Notes under the pieces: model-generated
What the model saw: only the letters and a program-made list of their open reading frames with translations
What the model was told of the DNA's origin: nothing
Databases searched by the model: none
Assembly (NCBI RefSeq): GCF_000349845.1
Contig: NC_020829.1
Span: forward strand, 5,339,001-5,403,000
Length of the DNA stretch: 64,000 bases
DNA from: Pseudomonas sp. ATCC 13867
GTDB lineage: Bacteria > Pseudomonadota > Gammaproteobacteria > Pseudomonadales > Pseudomonadaceae
Direction of reading: 5' to 3'
Program-made: the position numbers and the translations under genes
In this document: positions 1 to 8,407 of the stretch, piece after piece
Layout: the number at the start of each line of letters is the position of its first letter
Numbering within the stretch: the first letter of the stretch is position 1

Positions 1-237
1 CCGCCGCAGCGGGCCCTGGCGCTGCTCGGAGAACGGCCAGTACAGGTTGCGCATCCCGGCGCGCAGCACCGGCACGCCATTGTGCGAGTCGCTCCGCAGG
101 CCGGCGTCCGGGCCGGTGCTCAGGACCTGCACCGCATGGCCGCGCGCCTGCAGGCCCTCGACCATCGACTGCAGCATCACCTCCGCGCCGCCGCCGATGT
201 GCGGGGCATAGAGGGTGTTGAGGAACAGGAGTCTCAT
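1..237 (-). CDS. Glycosyltransferase family 4, N-terminal part (cut by window edge)
   Basis: Only the first 79 codons are inside the window. The protein begins MRLLFLNTLYAPHIGGGAEV, the usual start of a GT-B fold family 4 glycosyltransferase: a short beta strand, then a glycine-rich loop (GGGAE) that contacts the nucleotide-sugar or acceptor. The ATG overlaps the TGA of the upstream glycosyltransferase gene (ATGA), so the two are translationally coupled members of the polysaccharide operon. It would add a sugar from an NDP-sugar donor to the lipid-linked repeat unit at the inner face of the inner membrane. The donor-binding half lies outside the window, so specificity cannot be judged. Confidence 0.8.
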   Translation of the reverse strand, partial: MRLLFLNTLYAPHIGGGAEVMLQSMVEGLQARGHAVQVLSTGPDAGLRSDSHNGVPVLRAGMRNLYWPFSEQRQGPLRR

Positions 238-1232
238 AGCGGATACATCCGGCTCATGCCCAGCGCGCCGGCCTCACCGTCGCGAATGGCGCGCAGCAGC
301 AGTTGCAGGCGTCCGTCGCGGCCATGCCGCCGGGCGAAGAAGTGCAGCAGGCGCAGGAACACCCAGCGGTTGAAGCGGTACATCAGCGGCGAGCTGACCC
401 ACAGGTTCTTGTCGAACCAGGCCTGGTTGCGCGCGGCGTAGTAGGCGCGCAGGTCCGAGCTGCCCAGCAGGTAGGTCTCGTAGATGTTGGAGGTGCGCTG
501 CTTGAGGTTCCACGAGCGCTCCAGGTCATCCAGCCCGGCGTCGGGCACCAGGTAGAGATGCCCGCCCGTGGCGCTGATGCGGAAGGTGTATTCGGTATCG
601 TCGGCATAGAGCACCAGCTCGCGGCGCGGCAGGCCGATGCGCTCGATCAGGCTGCGATGCGCCAGCAGTCCGCCGTAATAGGCGAACGGCAGTTCCAGCA
701 GCGGCTCCACCGGACGCGGGTGCGGCTTGCCCCAGGGCGTGCGGCGCCAGAGCTTGTACGGCAGCTGGTGCACGTGGAAGCCGAAGTAACTGGAGCGCGG
801 CGGCGCGATGAAGCGCGTCGGCACGCCGGCGACGACATCCGCCTGGTGCTCCGGGCGGAAGCCCAGCACCGCAGTCTTGTCCGCCCCGTGGCGTTGCATG
901 CAGTCGAGCAGGCGCTGCTTGAGCAGGGGGAAGGCGCCCGGCATCGGCGCGTTGTCGTCGTCCATCAGCCAGATGTACTCGCAGCCGGTCTTCAGCGCGG
1001 CCGCGATGCCCACGCAATAGCCGTTGGCCGAGCCGGTGTTGCTGTCCAGCTCGATCACCTGGACGCGGTTGTGCCAGAGCCTGAACAAGCGGTCCAGTTC
1101 GGCCACCGAGGCGTTGCTGACGATGATCGCGCGGCCAATGTCCGGCTCCAGGAAGGCCCTGGCCAGCAACTCCTCCAGGTATTCCAGGCGGTCGCCATAG
1201 GTCAGCGTCACCAGTACAGTCGATCCACTCAT
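234..1232 (-). CDS. Glycosyltransferase family 2
   Basis: The 332-aa protein has a GT-A fold N-terminus (VLVTLTYGDRLEYLEELL), a SNTGSANGYCVGI segment and the metal/nucleotide-sugar motif DDDN (IWLMDDDNAPMP) near residue 92. A second acidic motif, YADDTEYTFR, matches the catalytic-base region of GlfT2/WbbL-like family 2 enzymes. It probably transfers one sugar during repeat-unit assembly on the cytoplasmic face of the membrane. The gene starts 33 bases after the rfaH-like gene and its stop overlaps the start of the next glycosyltransferase. The acceptor and donor cannot be deduced. Confidence 0.85.
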   Translation of the reverse strand: MSGSTVLVTLTYGDRLEYLEELLARAFLEPDIGRAIIVSNASVAELDRLFRLWHNRVQVIELDSNTGSANGYCVGIAAALKTGCEYIWLMDDDNAPMPGAFPLLKQRLLDCMQRHGADKTAVLGFRPEHQADVVAGVPTRFIAPPRSSYFGFHVHQLPYKLWRRTPWGKPHPRPVEPLLELPFAYYGGLLAHRSLIERIGLPRRELVLYADDTEYTFRISATGGHLYLVPDAGLDDLERSWNLKQRTSNIYETYLLGSSDLRAYYAARNQAWFDKNLWVSSPLMYRFNRWVFLRLLHFFARRHGRDGRLQLLLRAIRDGEAGALGMSRMYPL

Positions 1233-1265
1233 GATGGTGCATCTCCCTCGTCGATTACCGGGCGC

Positions 1266-1772
1266 TCAGGCCCGCCATCTGTCCCCGTCGGCCGCCGAGA
1301 GCCGGCTCAGTGGAACGCGCACGCGCTGTTCGCGCTGCAACAGGTTGAGCAGGATCAGCGCCCGTTCGGCGCCGTCGTCGCAGAGGAAGATCGCCTCCAC
1401 TTCGCAATCCCCGGCGCAGTGCAGCCGTACCGCCTGGCCTTGCTGGAAGCGGCTGGCCGGCCGCTCGGGCATCGCCCGCAGGCGCTGGCGGATGTCCTCC
1501 ACCAGTTCGTCGGCCACCGGCAGCGGCTGCGGACCGAAGCTGACGATGCGCGCCACGCCGCGGGTCGAGCGGATCGGGAACCAGTTGTCGTGCTGCTGAT
1601 CCAGGTGGATGAACAGGTAACCGGGGAACAGCGGCTGCGGCCGCGCACCCTGCCCGACCACCGGCCGGTAGCAGGCGAAGCCCTGGCGCGTCAGGTTTTC
1701 CTCGGCGCGCAGCTCCTGGTGCGGCTTGGTCTGGATCAGGTACCAGCGATGCAGCGGGTCGGCTTGGCTCAT
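1266..1772 (-). CDS. rfaH: RfaH-family transcription antiterminator (NusG paralogue)
   Basis: The 168-aa protein resembles RfaH along its length: an NGN domain (HRWYLIQTKPHQELRAEENL, then PLFPGYLFIHLD and TRGVARIVSFG, roughly residues 8-105) and a C-terminal KOW-type domain (FQQGQAVRLHCAG, LILLNLLQREQRVRVPLSRL). Family members bind the beta-prime clamp helices of RNA polymerase paused at an ops element and suppress termination over long, poorly expressed operons. The gene lies inside the polysaccharide operon and overlaps the WbqC-like gene by ATGA. Two ops-like sequences occur in the operon leader near 10.4 kb, so feed-forward autocontrol is likely. I cannot tell whether it is the only RfaH of this genome or a specialised paralogue. 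Confidence 0.9.
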   Translation of the reverse strand: MSQADPLHRWYLIQTKPHQELRAEENLTRQGFACYRPVVGQGARPQPLFPGYLFIHLDQQHDNWFPIRSTRGVARIVSFGPQPLPVADELVEDIRQRLRAMPERPASRFQQGQAVRLHCAGDCEVEAIFLCDDGAERALILLNLLQREQRVRVPLSRLSAADGDRWRA

Positions 1773-2530
1773 GATTCGTACTCCTCGACGCCGGGTCGGG
1801 CGCTGCCCGGGGACGGTGCGGGACGGTCCACGCTGTAGCGCCCCAGCAGGTGCTGCATTTCATCCGGCGGGTTGAACATCAGCACGTCGATGATCGACAG
1901 GCTGGGGACGAAGTTGTCGTCGAACTGCCGGTAGCTGAGCTCGTCCATGCGCAGGAAGCGCAGCTCGACGCCGTGGGTGTGGAAGAGGTCCGGGCAGTAC
2001 AGGTGACGGCCGCCCTCCGGGTTCAGGTAGACGTCGCCGCCCGAGCGCCTCACCGCCTCGATCAGGCGCCGGTCGCGGTCGATGTCCGGAGCCAGGTCCA
2101 GCTCGGAGACCCGCTCGATCGGTGTGTCGATGCCCATGTAGTGGCAGATGCGGCGGATCGAGTGCTCGGCGAAGCGCGCCAGGTTGCGCTCCGGGTGCTC
2201 GAGGATTTCCTCCACCAGCGGGAACACCTGGCGATAGCACGGCGCCCGGCTGTAGGCGTGCCGGATGGTGTGCAGCAGACGCTGGCTGGTGGGGCGCATC
2301 TGCGTGCTGAGCAACCGCTCATTGATCGCCTGGCTGCGCGAGCCCTGCTCCAGCGGAAAGCTGAAGGACCAGGGCTGGCCACCGACCAGCAGGCGGTTGC
2401 GGTTGATCCATCCACGCCGCGTGTACTGCAGGCTGTCCCCCAGGAGGAACAGGCTGCTGGCGGCGATCAGCTGGAAGTACCCCAGGTAGGGGAACAGGTA
2501 CGGCTGCATCAGGCTGACGATATGGGCCAT
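1769..2530 (-). CDS. WbqC-like family protein
   Basis: The 253-aa protein starts MAHIVSLMQPYLFPYLGYFQ, the signature of the WbqC family, with QYTRRGWINRNRL following near residue 36. Family members occur in O-antigen and other surface-glycan loci and are thought to act in formation or modification of an unusual sugar or amino-sugar substituent; the exact reaction is poorly established. Here it lies between the tyrosine autokinase gene and the rfaH-like gene, 21 bases from the former and overlapping the latter by four bases. No membrane segment is evident, so it is presumably cytoplasmic. The family call is secure; the reaction is unknown. Confidence 0.85.
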   Translation of the reverse strand: MAHIVSLMQPYLFPYLGYFQLIAASSLFLLGDSLQYTRRGWINRNRLLVGGQPWSFSFPLEQGSRSQAINERLLSTQMRPTSQRLLHTIRHAYSRAPCYRQVFPLVEEILEHPERNLARFAEHSIRRICHYMGIDTPIERVSELDLAPDIDRDRRLIEAVRRSGGDVYLNPEGGRHLYCPDLFHTHGVELRFLRMDELSYRQFDDNFVPSLSIIDVLMFNPPDEMQHLLGRYSVDRPAPSPGSARPGVEEYES

Positions 2531-2551
2531 GAGTTCATCCTTGTTCGCGTC

Positions 2552-4765
2552 TCAATCTCGCGAGTCGTAGCGGTAGGCGTAGGCGCCGTAGTCGTAGGCG
2601 GCCGTCGAGGCCTTGCGCTTGACCCCGTTGAGGATCGCGCCCTGCAGGTGGATGCCGTTCTGTCCCAGGCGGCGGCGTGCGGTGTCGATCTCGCTGGTCG
2701 GGCTCTGGCCGAAGCGGGTCACCAGCAGGCTGATGCCGCACAGCCGGCCAACCAGCGCCGCGTCGGTCACCGCCAGCACCGGCGGGGTGTCGATGATGAC
2801 CAGGTCGTACAGCGCCGAGGCATCGCGCAGCAGCTGGGCGAAGTTGTCATGCATCAGCAGTTCCGACGGGTTCGGCGCGGCGAAACCGCAGGAGATGAAG
2901 TCCAGGTCCGGCACTTCGGTCGGCAGGATCACCTCGCTCAGCGGACGATGGCTGCTCAGGGCATCGGACAGGCCGTGCCGCGGGGTCAGGCCGAAGACGC
3001 GGTGCAGGTAGCCCTTGCGCATGTCGGCGTCGATCAGCAGGGTGCGCTGGCCGGACTGGGCGATGATCGCCGCCAGGTTGCTGGAGACGAACGACTTGCC
3101 GGCGCCGGGCGCAGGGCTGGTGAGCATCACCACGTTGTTGCGCGCTTCGAGCAGGGCGAAATGCAGGTTGGTGCGCAGGCTGCGCAGCGCCTCGTTGGCC
3201 AGGTCGCCCGGATGGGCGGCGGCCAGCAGCTTGGGCGCATGGGCGGCGATATCGCCCTTGCGCTCCCTTTCCAGGCGCTCCTGCTGGCGGGAATACGGCA
3301 CCGCCGCGAGCACCGAGAGACCGAGCTGTTCGATCGCCTCGGGATTCTCCACGCCCCGGTAGAAAGCCTGGCGCAGGAACAGGATGCCCAGCGCGACGCA
3401 GAAGCCAAGCAGGGTGGCGAGCAGCACGATGACCTTGCGCATCGGCTTGGCGGGCTGTTCGACGTTGGCCTGGGCGGTGTCGATCACCCGTACGTTGCCG
3501 ATGGTGCCGGCGCGCAGGATGTCCTGCTCCTGGGCCTTGTTCAGCAAGGTGGTGTAGGTCTGCTGGGTGACCCGCATGTCGCGGGAGAGGCGCAGCAGTT
3601 CCTGCTGGGTGGCCGGCAGGTTCTGGATGCGGCCCTGGAGCCCCTGCTTGCGGGCCTCCAGGCTGCCCATCTGCTTCATCAGCGCCTGGTAGGCCGGGTG
3701 GCTGGGAGTGTAGAGACGGTCGTACTCGGCGCGCTTGAGCTTGAGCTCGGAGAGCTGGTTGTCGATCGTCACCACCTGGTCCAGCACGCCACGGGTCTCG
3801 ACGCTGATGTCGGCGGACTTGGCGCTGGTCTGGTAGGCGTTGTAGGCGCTCTCGGCGCGTTCCAGCTCCATGCGCACCATCGGCAGCTGCGAGCGCAGGA
3901 ACTGCAGGCGCTGGGAGGCTTCGGCGGAACTGCGCTCGACGTTCTGCAGCACGTAGAGGTGGCTGATCTTGTCGAGGATGAGATCGGCCTGCAGCGGATT
4001 GGGGTCTTCCAGGGTCATGTAGATGATCCCGGAATCCTTGCCGGCCTCCACCACCTTGAGCAGCTTCTGGTAGGCCAGGGTGGAGCTGAGCAGGCGCTCG
4101 CGGGTGAGGACGAACTCGGTACCCGGATTCGCCACCAGTTGGTCCACCTCGATGGTGAAGCCCTTCTCGATCACGGTCTTGTTCAGCTCGCCGCGCAACA
4201 GCTGTTCACCGTCGGCATTGAGCAGGATATAGGCGTTGCCGCCCTCGGCGACCAGGGTCAGCGGCTCGCCGAGATAGTCCTCGGGCACCTCCAGCTGGAA
4301 CACCTTGATCTGCTCGCCGCCCCAGCCATAGCTGCCCATGCCGAACAGCGGCGCGGCCAGCGGCTGCGCGGCGCTCGGCTTGAAGCGCCGCGCCAGGTAG
4401 TCGCCTATCAACGGCATATGCCTGGGCTTGGCGACGATATAGAGCTTGAGGATCTCCACCGCCTTGCCGAGCACCGCGCGGGACTTCAGCAGCTCGATCT
4501 CGGTGGCCGCCAGGGACACCGAGTCGGGACGGTTGATCACCTCGGGGGTGCCGTTGAGGCCGTTCTTCTTCTGCTCGACCTGGATCATCGCCCCCGATAC
4601 GTAGATCGGGGTGGCGACCACCGCATAGAACAGCCCCAGGACCGCGAACAGTCCGGTGACGACGAGGATCATTCGCTTGTGGTCGAAGAGCAGGCGCAGC
4701 AGGCCGGCCACGTCGATACGGGTGTCCTGGAAAGTCTCCAGGGACGAGCGGGACATGATGCTCAT
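2552..4765 (-). CDS. Polysaccharide copolymerase / BY-kinase (Wzc-type tyrosine autokinase)
   Basis: The 737-aa fused protein has an N-terminal Wzz domain (LLRLLFDHKRMILVVTGLFA is the first membrane segment), a long coiled periplasmic region, a second membrane segment (VIVLLATLLGFCVALGILFL) and a cytoplasmic bacterial tyrosine kinase. Walker A is APGAGKS (about 552-558), Walker A' is LLIDADMRKG (576-585) and Walker B is LVIIDTPP (656-663). The C-terminus has five tyrosines (Y724, Y726, Y729, Y731, Y733), the usual autophosphorylation cluster. Such proteins set chain length and drive export in Wzx/Wzy pathways, cycling with a phosphatase and a Wza channel. Neither partner is within the window; they may lie beyond position 1. 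Confidence 0.93.
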   Translation of the reverse strand: MSIMSRSSLETFQDTRIDVAGLLRLLFDHKRMILVVTGLFAVLGLFYAVVATPIYVSGAMIQVEQKKNGLNGTPEVINRPDSVSLAATEIELLKSRAVLGKAVEILKLYIVAKPRHMPLIGDYLARRFKPSAAQPLAAPLFGMGSYGWGGEQIKVFQLEVPEDYLGEPLTLVAEGGNAYILLNADGEQLLRGELNKTVIEKGFTIEVDQLVANPGTEFVLTRERLLSSTLAYQKLLKVVEAGKDSGIIYMTLEDPNPLQADLILDKISHLYVLQNVERSSAEASQRLQFLRSQLPMVRMELERAESAYNAYQTSAKSADISVETRGVLDQVVTIDNQLSELKLKRAEYDRLYTPSHPAYQALMKQMGSLEARKQGLQGRIQNLPATQQELLRLSRDMRVTQQTYTTLLNKAQEQDILRAGTIGNVRVIDTAQANVEQPAKPMRKVIVLLATLLGFCVALGILFLRQAFYRGVENPEAIEQLGLSVLAAVPYSRQQERLERERKGDIAAHAPKLLAAAHPGDLANEALRSLRTNLHFALLEARNNVVMLTSPAPGAGKSFVSSNLAAIIAQSGQRTLLIDADMRKGYLHRVFGLTPRHGLSDALSSHRPLSEVILPTEVPDLDFISCGFAAPNPSELLMHDNFAQLLRDASALYDLVIIDTPPVLAVTDAALVGRLCGISLLVTRFGQSPTSEIDTARRRLGQNGIHLQGAILNGVKRKASTAAYDYGAYAYRYDSRD

Positions 4766-4796
4766 GGATATCCATCCTCCGGTGACGTGACGCGGT

Positions 4797-5726
4797 TCAG
4801 CGCGCGTGGATCGGGTTCAGCCGCTTGAGCAGGTTCAGGCCGTGGTTGCCGACCAGCAGCAGGAAGGCCTCGATCTTGCGCGGCACGGGAATCGCGGCCA
4901 TCGACAGGCGGCAGACCTGGACGAGGAAGTACTCGTGGAGCGCCTGGTCGCCGATGCGCTGGTAGTAGCGCGCCAGGCAGTAGTAGGTGTGCAGGGTCAT
5001 CTGCTGCTGCACGCGCTCGGCCTGCATGGAGAAGATCCCGCCCTTGTGCCGGCGGTAGGCGGCGGGGCGGATCTGTTCGAGGAACTTGCCCTTGCCATAG
5101 GCGCCCAGCAGCGACCACCAGCACAGGTCCACCATGCGGGTAGTGCGCAGCTCCTCGGGCATCTCGCCCAGGACGTTGCGGAAGCAGGCGGTCAGGGTGG
5201 AAATCGCCCGCGCCTGCTGCAGCTCCCGACGGCTGGCGTCACGGCGGAAGCGACCGGTGAGCTGGCGCGGCTTGATCACGCCACCCTCGTTGAAGACGTA
5301 GGCGTCGTGATAGGTGATCACGTAGTCCGGGTTGCGCTCGAGGAAGTCGACCTGGAGCTGCAGCTTGTGCGGATCGGTCCAGAAATCGTCGCCCTCGCAG
5401 TAGGCGATGTAGCGGCCGCGCGCCTTGCGGAACGTCGCGATGCCGTGGGACAGGCCCTTGGAGTACTGGTTTTCCCTGTGCAGGATCGGCTTGATGATGT
5501 GCGGGTAGCGCGCGGCGTAGTCGGCGATCACCTCGGCGGTGCCATCGGTGGAGGCGTCATCGTTGACCAGCACCTCGAAGCGGAAGTCGGTGACCTGCTC
5601 GAGGAAGCTATCCAGCGTACGGCCGATGTAGTTCACCTGGTTGTAGGCCAGGCACACGACGCTCAGCAGCGGTTCAGGGGCTTCCGGCCAGTTGGAGAGG
5701 ATCTGCAGCTCGGAGCGGATATCCAT
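4797..5726 (-). CDS. Glycosyltransferase family 2
   Basis: The 309-aa protein has a classic GT-A core: LLSVVCLAYNQVNYIGRTLDSF (written here as one stretch around residue 20-41), EVLVNDDASTDGTAEVIADY with the NDDAS donor-binding motif, and the metal-binding YCEGDDFW motif, where GDD replaces the more common DxD. It probably transfers a hexose in repeat-unit assembly. The start is two bases downstream of the flippase stop, so expression is tightly coupled. The next gene, the tyrosine autokinase, starts after 31 bases. Sugar specificity is not predictable from the sequence. Confidence 0.88.
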   Translation of the reverse strand: MDIRSELQILSNWPEAPEPLLSVVCLAYNQVNYIGRTLDSFLEQVTDFRFEVLVNDDASTDGTAEVIADYAARYPHIIKPILHRENQYSKGLSHGIATFRKARGRYIAYCEGDDFWTDPHKLQLQVDFLERNPDYVITYHDAYVFNEGGVIKPRQLTGRFRRDASRRELQQARAISTLTACFRNVLGEMPEELRTTRMVDLCWWSLLGAYGKGKFLEQIRPAAYRRHKGGIFSMQAERVQQQMTLHTYYCLARYYQRIGDQALHEYFLVQVCRLSMAAIPVPRKIEAFLLLVGNHGLNLLKRLNPIHAR

Positions 5727-5728
5727 GT

Positions 5729-7249
5729 CTAGACACTCGGCTTTTGGGACGGTTTGAGCAGGCGCAGCAACGCCGGAGCGGAGCCCACGCCCACCAGGGT
5801 CAGGGTGATCAGGCCGCAGGCGGCCAGCGCCAGCAGCAGCGACAGGCGTTCGCCGGAGCGGGCCAGCAGCACGTAGACGGGTTCGCTGAGCAGCAGCCCC
5901 GCGGCGCTCAGCGCGGCGATCTGCAGGGTGTCGCGCAGCCAGGGGCCGTGCAGGTCATCGCCGAAGCGACGGTGCACGATCGGCGGCCAGAGCAGGAACG
6001 ACGCCAGGCGCAGGCCGAACCAGCACAGCGCCACGCCGAGCACGCCGTACAGGTAGGCACTGGCGACCACCAGCGGGATGCTCACCAGCGCGGACACCAC
6101 GCTGTACCAGACATGCAGGTGCAACTGGCCGTGGGCGTACTGCAGGTAGAACTGGAAACTGCTCACCGCCATCAGGCCGGCGCCGAGCACGTACCAGACC
6201 AGCACCGGCTGGCACCAGTTGGCGGCCACGGCATCGCCGCTCCAGGCCAGGACCAGGTCATGACCATGAGCGGCGATCACCGCGACCATCGGGAACAGCA
6301 GCACACAGACGAAACGGTTCGCCTTCAGGTAGAGCTGCTGCATGTCGTCGTGGCGCCCCTCGGCGATCAGCATGGTCATGCGCGGCAGCAGCGACTGCGC
6401 CAACGGATTGACCAGACTGAGGATGCCGCCGCTGACCAGCGCCACCAGAGAGAAGTAACCGTAGTCCCGCAACGGCATCAGGCTCGACAGCAACACCTTG
6501 TCGAGCTGGGTGAGGATGATCCACAGGCCGGAGGTGAAGCTCATGCCCAGGGCGAAGGGAATCACCGGCCGCAAGGTGTCCCAGCAGAAGCGCGTGAGCG
6601 GCCGCACCTCCATCCAGCGGTAAGCCTTGGCGCCGAGCAACAGCGTTTCGAGCAGCGACACCGTCACCTGGAACTCGAAGAACACCAGCGGATCCTGGCT
6701 GACCCTGACCACCAGCAGCAGGCCGCCGAAGTAGCGCAGGGTGGTGATGAAGACGTTGATCCCGTTGATCCAGCCGTGCAGTTCCAGCCCCTGCAGCGCA
6801 CTGCGGTACAGCGTGCCGTACAGGCGCAGGGCGACCAGCAGCCCCATCAGGCTGATGCACTGCGCCACCAGCTCGGGGCTCAGCGCCTGGACGTTCAGCC
6901 AGCGCCCGGCGATCCAGGAGCTGCCGGCGTACACCGCCAGCGAACTGAGCAGGGTCAGCGGCAGCAGGATCAGCTCGAAGGAGCGCAGCAGGTTCGCCTG
7001 GCCATACGTCTCGCCCTGGGTGCCGCGGACATGGGCCACCTGCCGTACCAGCGCCGGCGAGAGGCCGACGTCCAGCAGCAGCAGCCAGGTCTGCAGGACC
7101 GCGAAGAAACCGATCAGGCCGTAGGCCTCGGCGCCCAGGTGGCCGAGGTAGAACGGCTGGATCAGGATGCCGATGACGATGGCGTAGGCCTGCCCCGCAT
7201 AATTCAGCAGGGTATTCCTGATCATCGACAGCGAGCGTTTACCCGACAT
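5729..7249 (-). CDS. Wzx-type oligosaccharide flippase (MOP superfamily)
   Basis: The 506-aa protein is almost entirely hydrophobic, with about 12-14 predicted membrane helices. It starts with TLLNYAGQAYAIVIGILIQPFY and shows the polysaccharide-exporter pattern of alternating helices with conserved GLY/GLI turns (LGAEAYGLIGFF). Family members flip undecaprenyl-pyrophosphate-linked repeat units across the inner membrane. The combination with a Wzz/BY-kinase indicates a Wzx/Wzy-dependent product. No clear Wzy polymerase is visible here, so it should lie in the part of the cluster beyond position 1. The gene sits between the DegT aminotransferase gene (10-base gap) and a GT2 gene (2-base gap). 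Confidence 0.88.
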   Translation of the reverse strand: MSGKRSLSMIRNTLLNYAGQAYAIVIGILIQPFYLGHLGAEAYGLIGFFAVLQTWLLLLDVGLSPALVRQVAHVRGTQGETYGQANLLRSFELILLPLTLLSSLAVYAGSSWIAGRWLNVQALSPELVAQCISLMGLLVALRLYGTLYRSALQGLELHGWINGINVFITTLRYFGGLLLVVRVSQDPLVFFEFQVTVSLLETLLLGAKAYRWMEVRPLTRFCWDTLRPVIPFALGMSFTSGLWIILTQLDKVLLSSLMPLRDYGYFSLVALVSGGILSLVNPLAQSLLPRMTMLIAEGRHDDMQQLYLKANRFVCVLLFPMVAVIAAHGHDLVLAWSGDAVAANWCQPVLVWYVLGAGLMAVSSFQFYLQYAHGQLHLHVWYSVVSALVSIPLVVASAYLYGVLGVALCWFGLRLASFLLWPPIVHRRFGDDLHGPWLRDTLQIAALSAAGLLLSEPVYVLLARSGERLSLLLALAACGLITLTLVGVGSAPALLRLLKPSQKPSV

Positions 7250-7259
7250 GACCGTCCCC

Positions 7260-8354
7260 TCATACCGCCACGGCGACCCGGCCGCTTTCCAGCAGCAGCA
7301 CCTCGATCACCTCGCGCTGCACGTCCTGCGGCAGCCCCGGGTACAACGGCAGGCAGAGGATGCGCTGGCTCAGTTCCCGCGAGAGCACTTGCGGCGCCTG
7401 CGGCGCGAGGTAGTCGAGGGTATCCAGCGAGGGATAGAAGTAACGCCGCGGGTTGACCCCGATGGCATTCAGCGCGCTGCGTACGCGCAGCACCTGCTCC
7501 TCGTTGCGCAGGCCGATCGGGTAGTAGCTGTTGTTCTGCCGAGCGCCGGCCTGGACGGCCTGCAGGTCGTAGTAACCGCTGAGGGCCGCGGTATAGCGGG
7601 CCGCGATCTCCTCGCGCTGGGAGAGGATGCTGTCGATGTCGTCGAGCAGGCACAGCCCCATCGCGGCGGAGATCTCGTTGAGCTTGGCGTTGATCCCCAG
7701 GCCGACGATCTGGTCCACCCCGGCAATGCCGAAGTTGCACATCAGGCGGACCTGCCGGGCCAGCTCATCGTCGGCCGTGACGATGGCGCCGCCCTCGATG
7801 GTGTGGAACAGCTTGGTGGCATGGAAGCTCAGGGTCGTGGCGTCACCCCAGGCCAGCACCGAGCGGTCGCGGTAGCGCGAGCCGAAGGCATGGGCGCCGT
7901 CGTAGATCACTTTCAACTGGTTGCGCTGGGCCACCGCCTGAATCTCCTCCACCGCACAGGGATTACCGAACACGTGGGTGGCGACGATGGCGGTGGTATC
8001 CGGCGCAAGGCTGGCTTCGATGCGCGCAGGGTCGAGGTTCCAGGTCCGCGCGTCGATGTCGGCGAAGCGCGGGCGGATGCTCTCCCACTGCAGCGTGCTG
8101 CTGGTGGCAACGAAGCTGAAAGGGGTGGTCACCGCGCTGCCGGTGACGCCCAGGGCCCGGTAGGCCACCTGCAAGGCGATGGTGCCGTTGCAGGTGAGGA
8201 TCACATTGCGTACCCCCAGGTACTCCTGCAGACGTTCCTCCAGCGCGGTGGCGAAGGGCCCGTGGTTGGTGAGCCAGCCCGTGGCGTAGATCTGCTCCAC
8301 GTAGCCTTTGAACTTTTCCAGATCGCCCAGGTACGTCTTGGTCACATTGATCAC
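7260..8354 (-). CDS. DegT/DnrJ/EryC1/StrS family PLP-dependent aminotransferase
   Basis: The 364-aa protein has the sugar-aminotransferase layout: VILTCNGTIALQVAYRALGV near the N-terminus, GNPCAVEEI, VIYDGAHAFGSRY (Asp that binds the PLP ring nitrogen) and SFHATKLFHTIEGGA with the Schiff-base lysine in the ATK motif. The C-terminal LRNEEQVLRVRSALNAIGVN and YFYPSLD segments are also typical. Such enzymes transaminate keto-sugar nucleotides to amino sugars, so the polymer probably carries an amino sugar. The ketosugar-forming dehydratase is not in view. It is the second gene of the operon in this window, between the FAD protein and the flippase. Confidence 0.88.
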   Translation of the reverse strand: MINVTKTYLGDLEKFKGYVEQIYATGWLTNHGPFATALEERLQEYLGVRNVILTCNGTIALQVAYRALGVTGSAVTTPFSFVATSSTLQWESIRPRFADIDARTWNLDPARIEASLAPDTTAIVATHVFGNPCAVEEIQAVAQRNQLKVIYDGAHAFGSRYRDRSVLAWGDATTLSFHATKLFHTIEGGAIVTADDELARQVRLMCNFGIAGVDQIVGLGINAKLNEISAAMGLCLLDDIDSILSQREEIAARYTAALSGYYDLQAVQAGARQNNSYYPIGLRNEEQVLRVRSALNAIGVNPRRYFYPSLDTLDYLAPQAPQVLSRELSQRILCLPLYPGLPQDVQREVIEVLLLESGRVAVAV

Positions 8355-8407
8355 AGTCGCATCCCTCTAATGGATGAAAAGATCCCTGATAGCGGCCGGC
8401 GCACCGC

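Noticed and set aside
1850..4828. Long open frame on the plus strand opposite the tyrosine autokinase and WbqC genes
   Set aside because: The minus-strand genes have clear family motifs and tight operon spacing; the plus frame is a low-complexity mirror caused by high GC at third positions.
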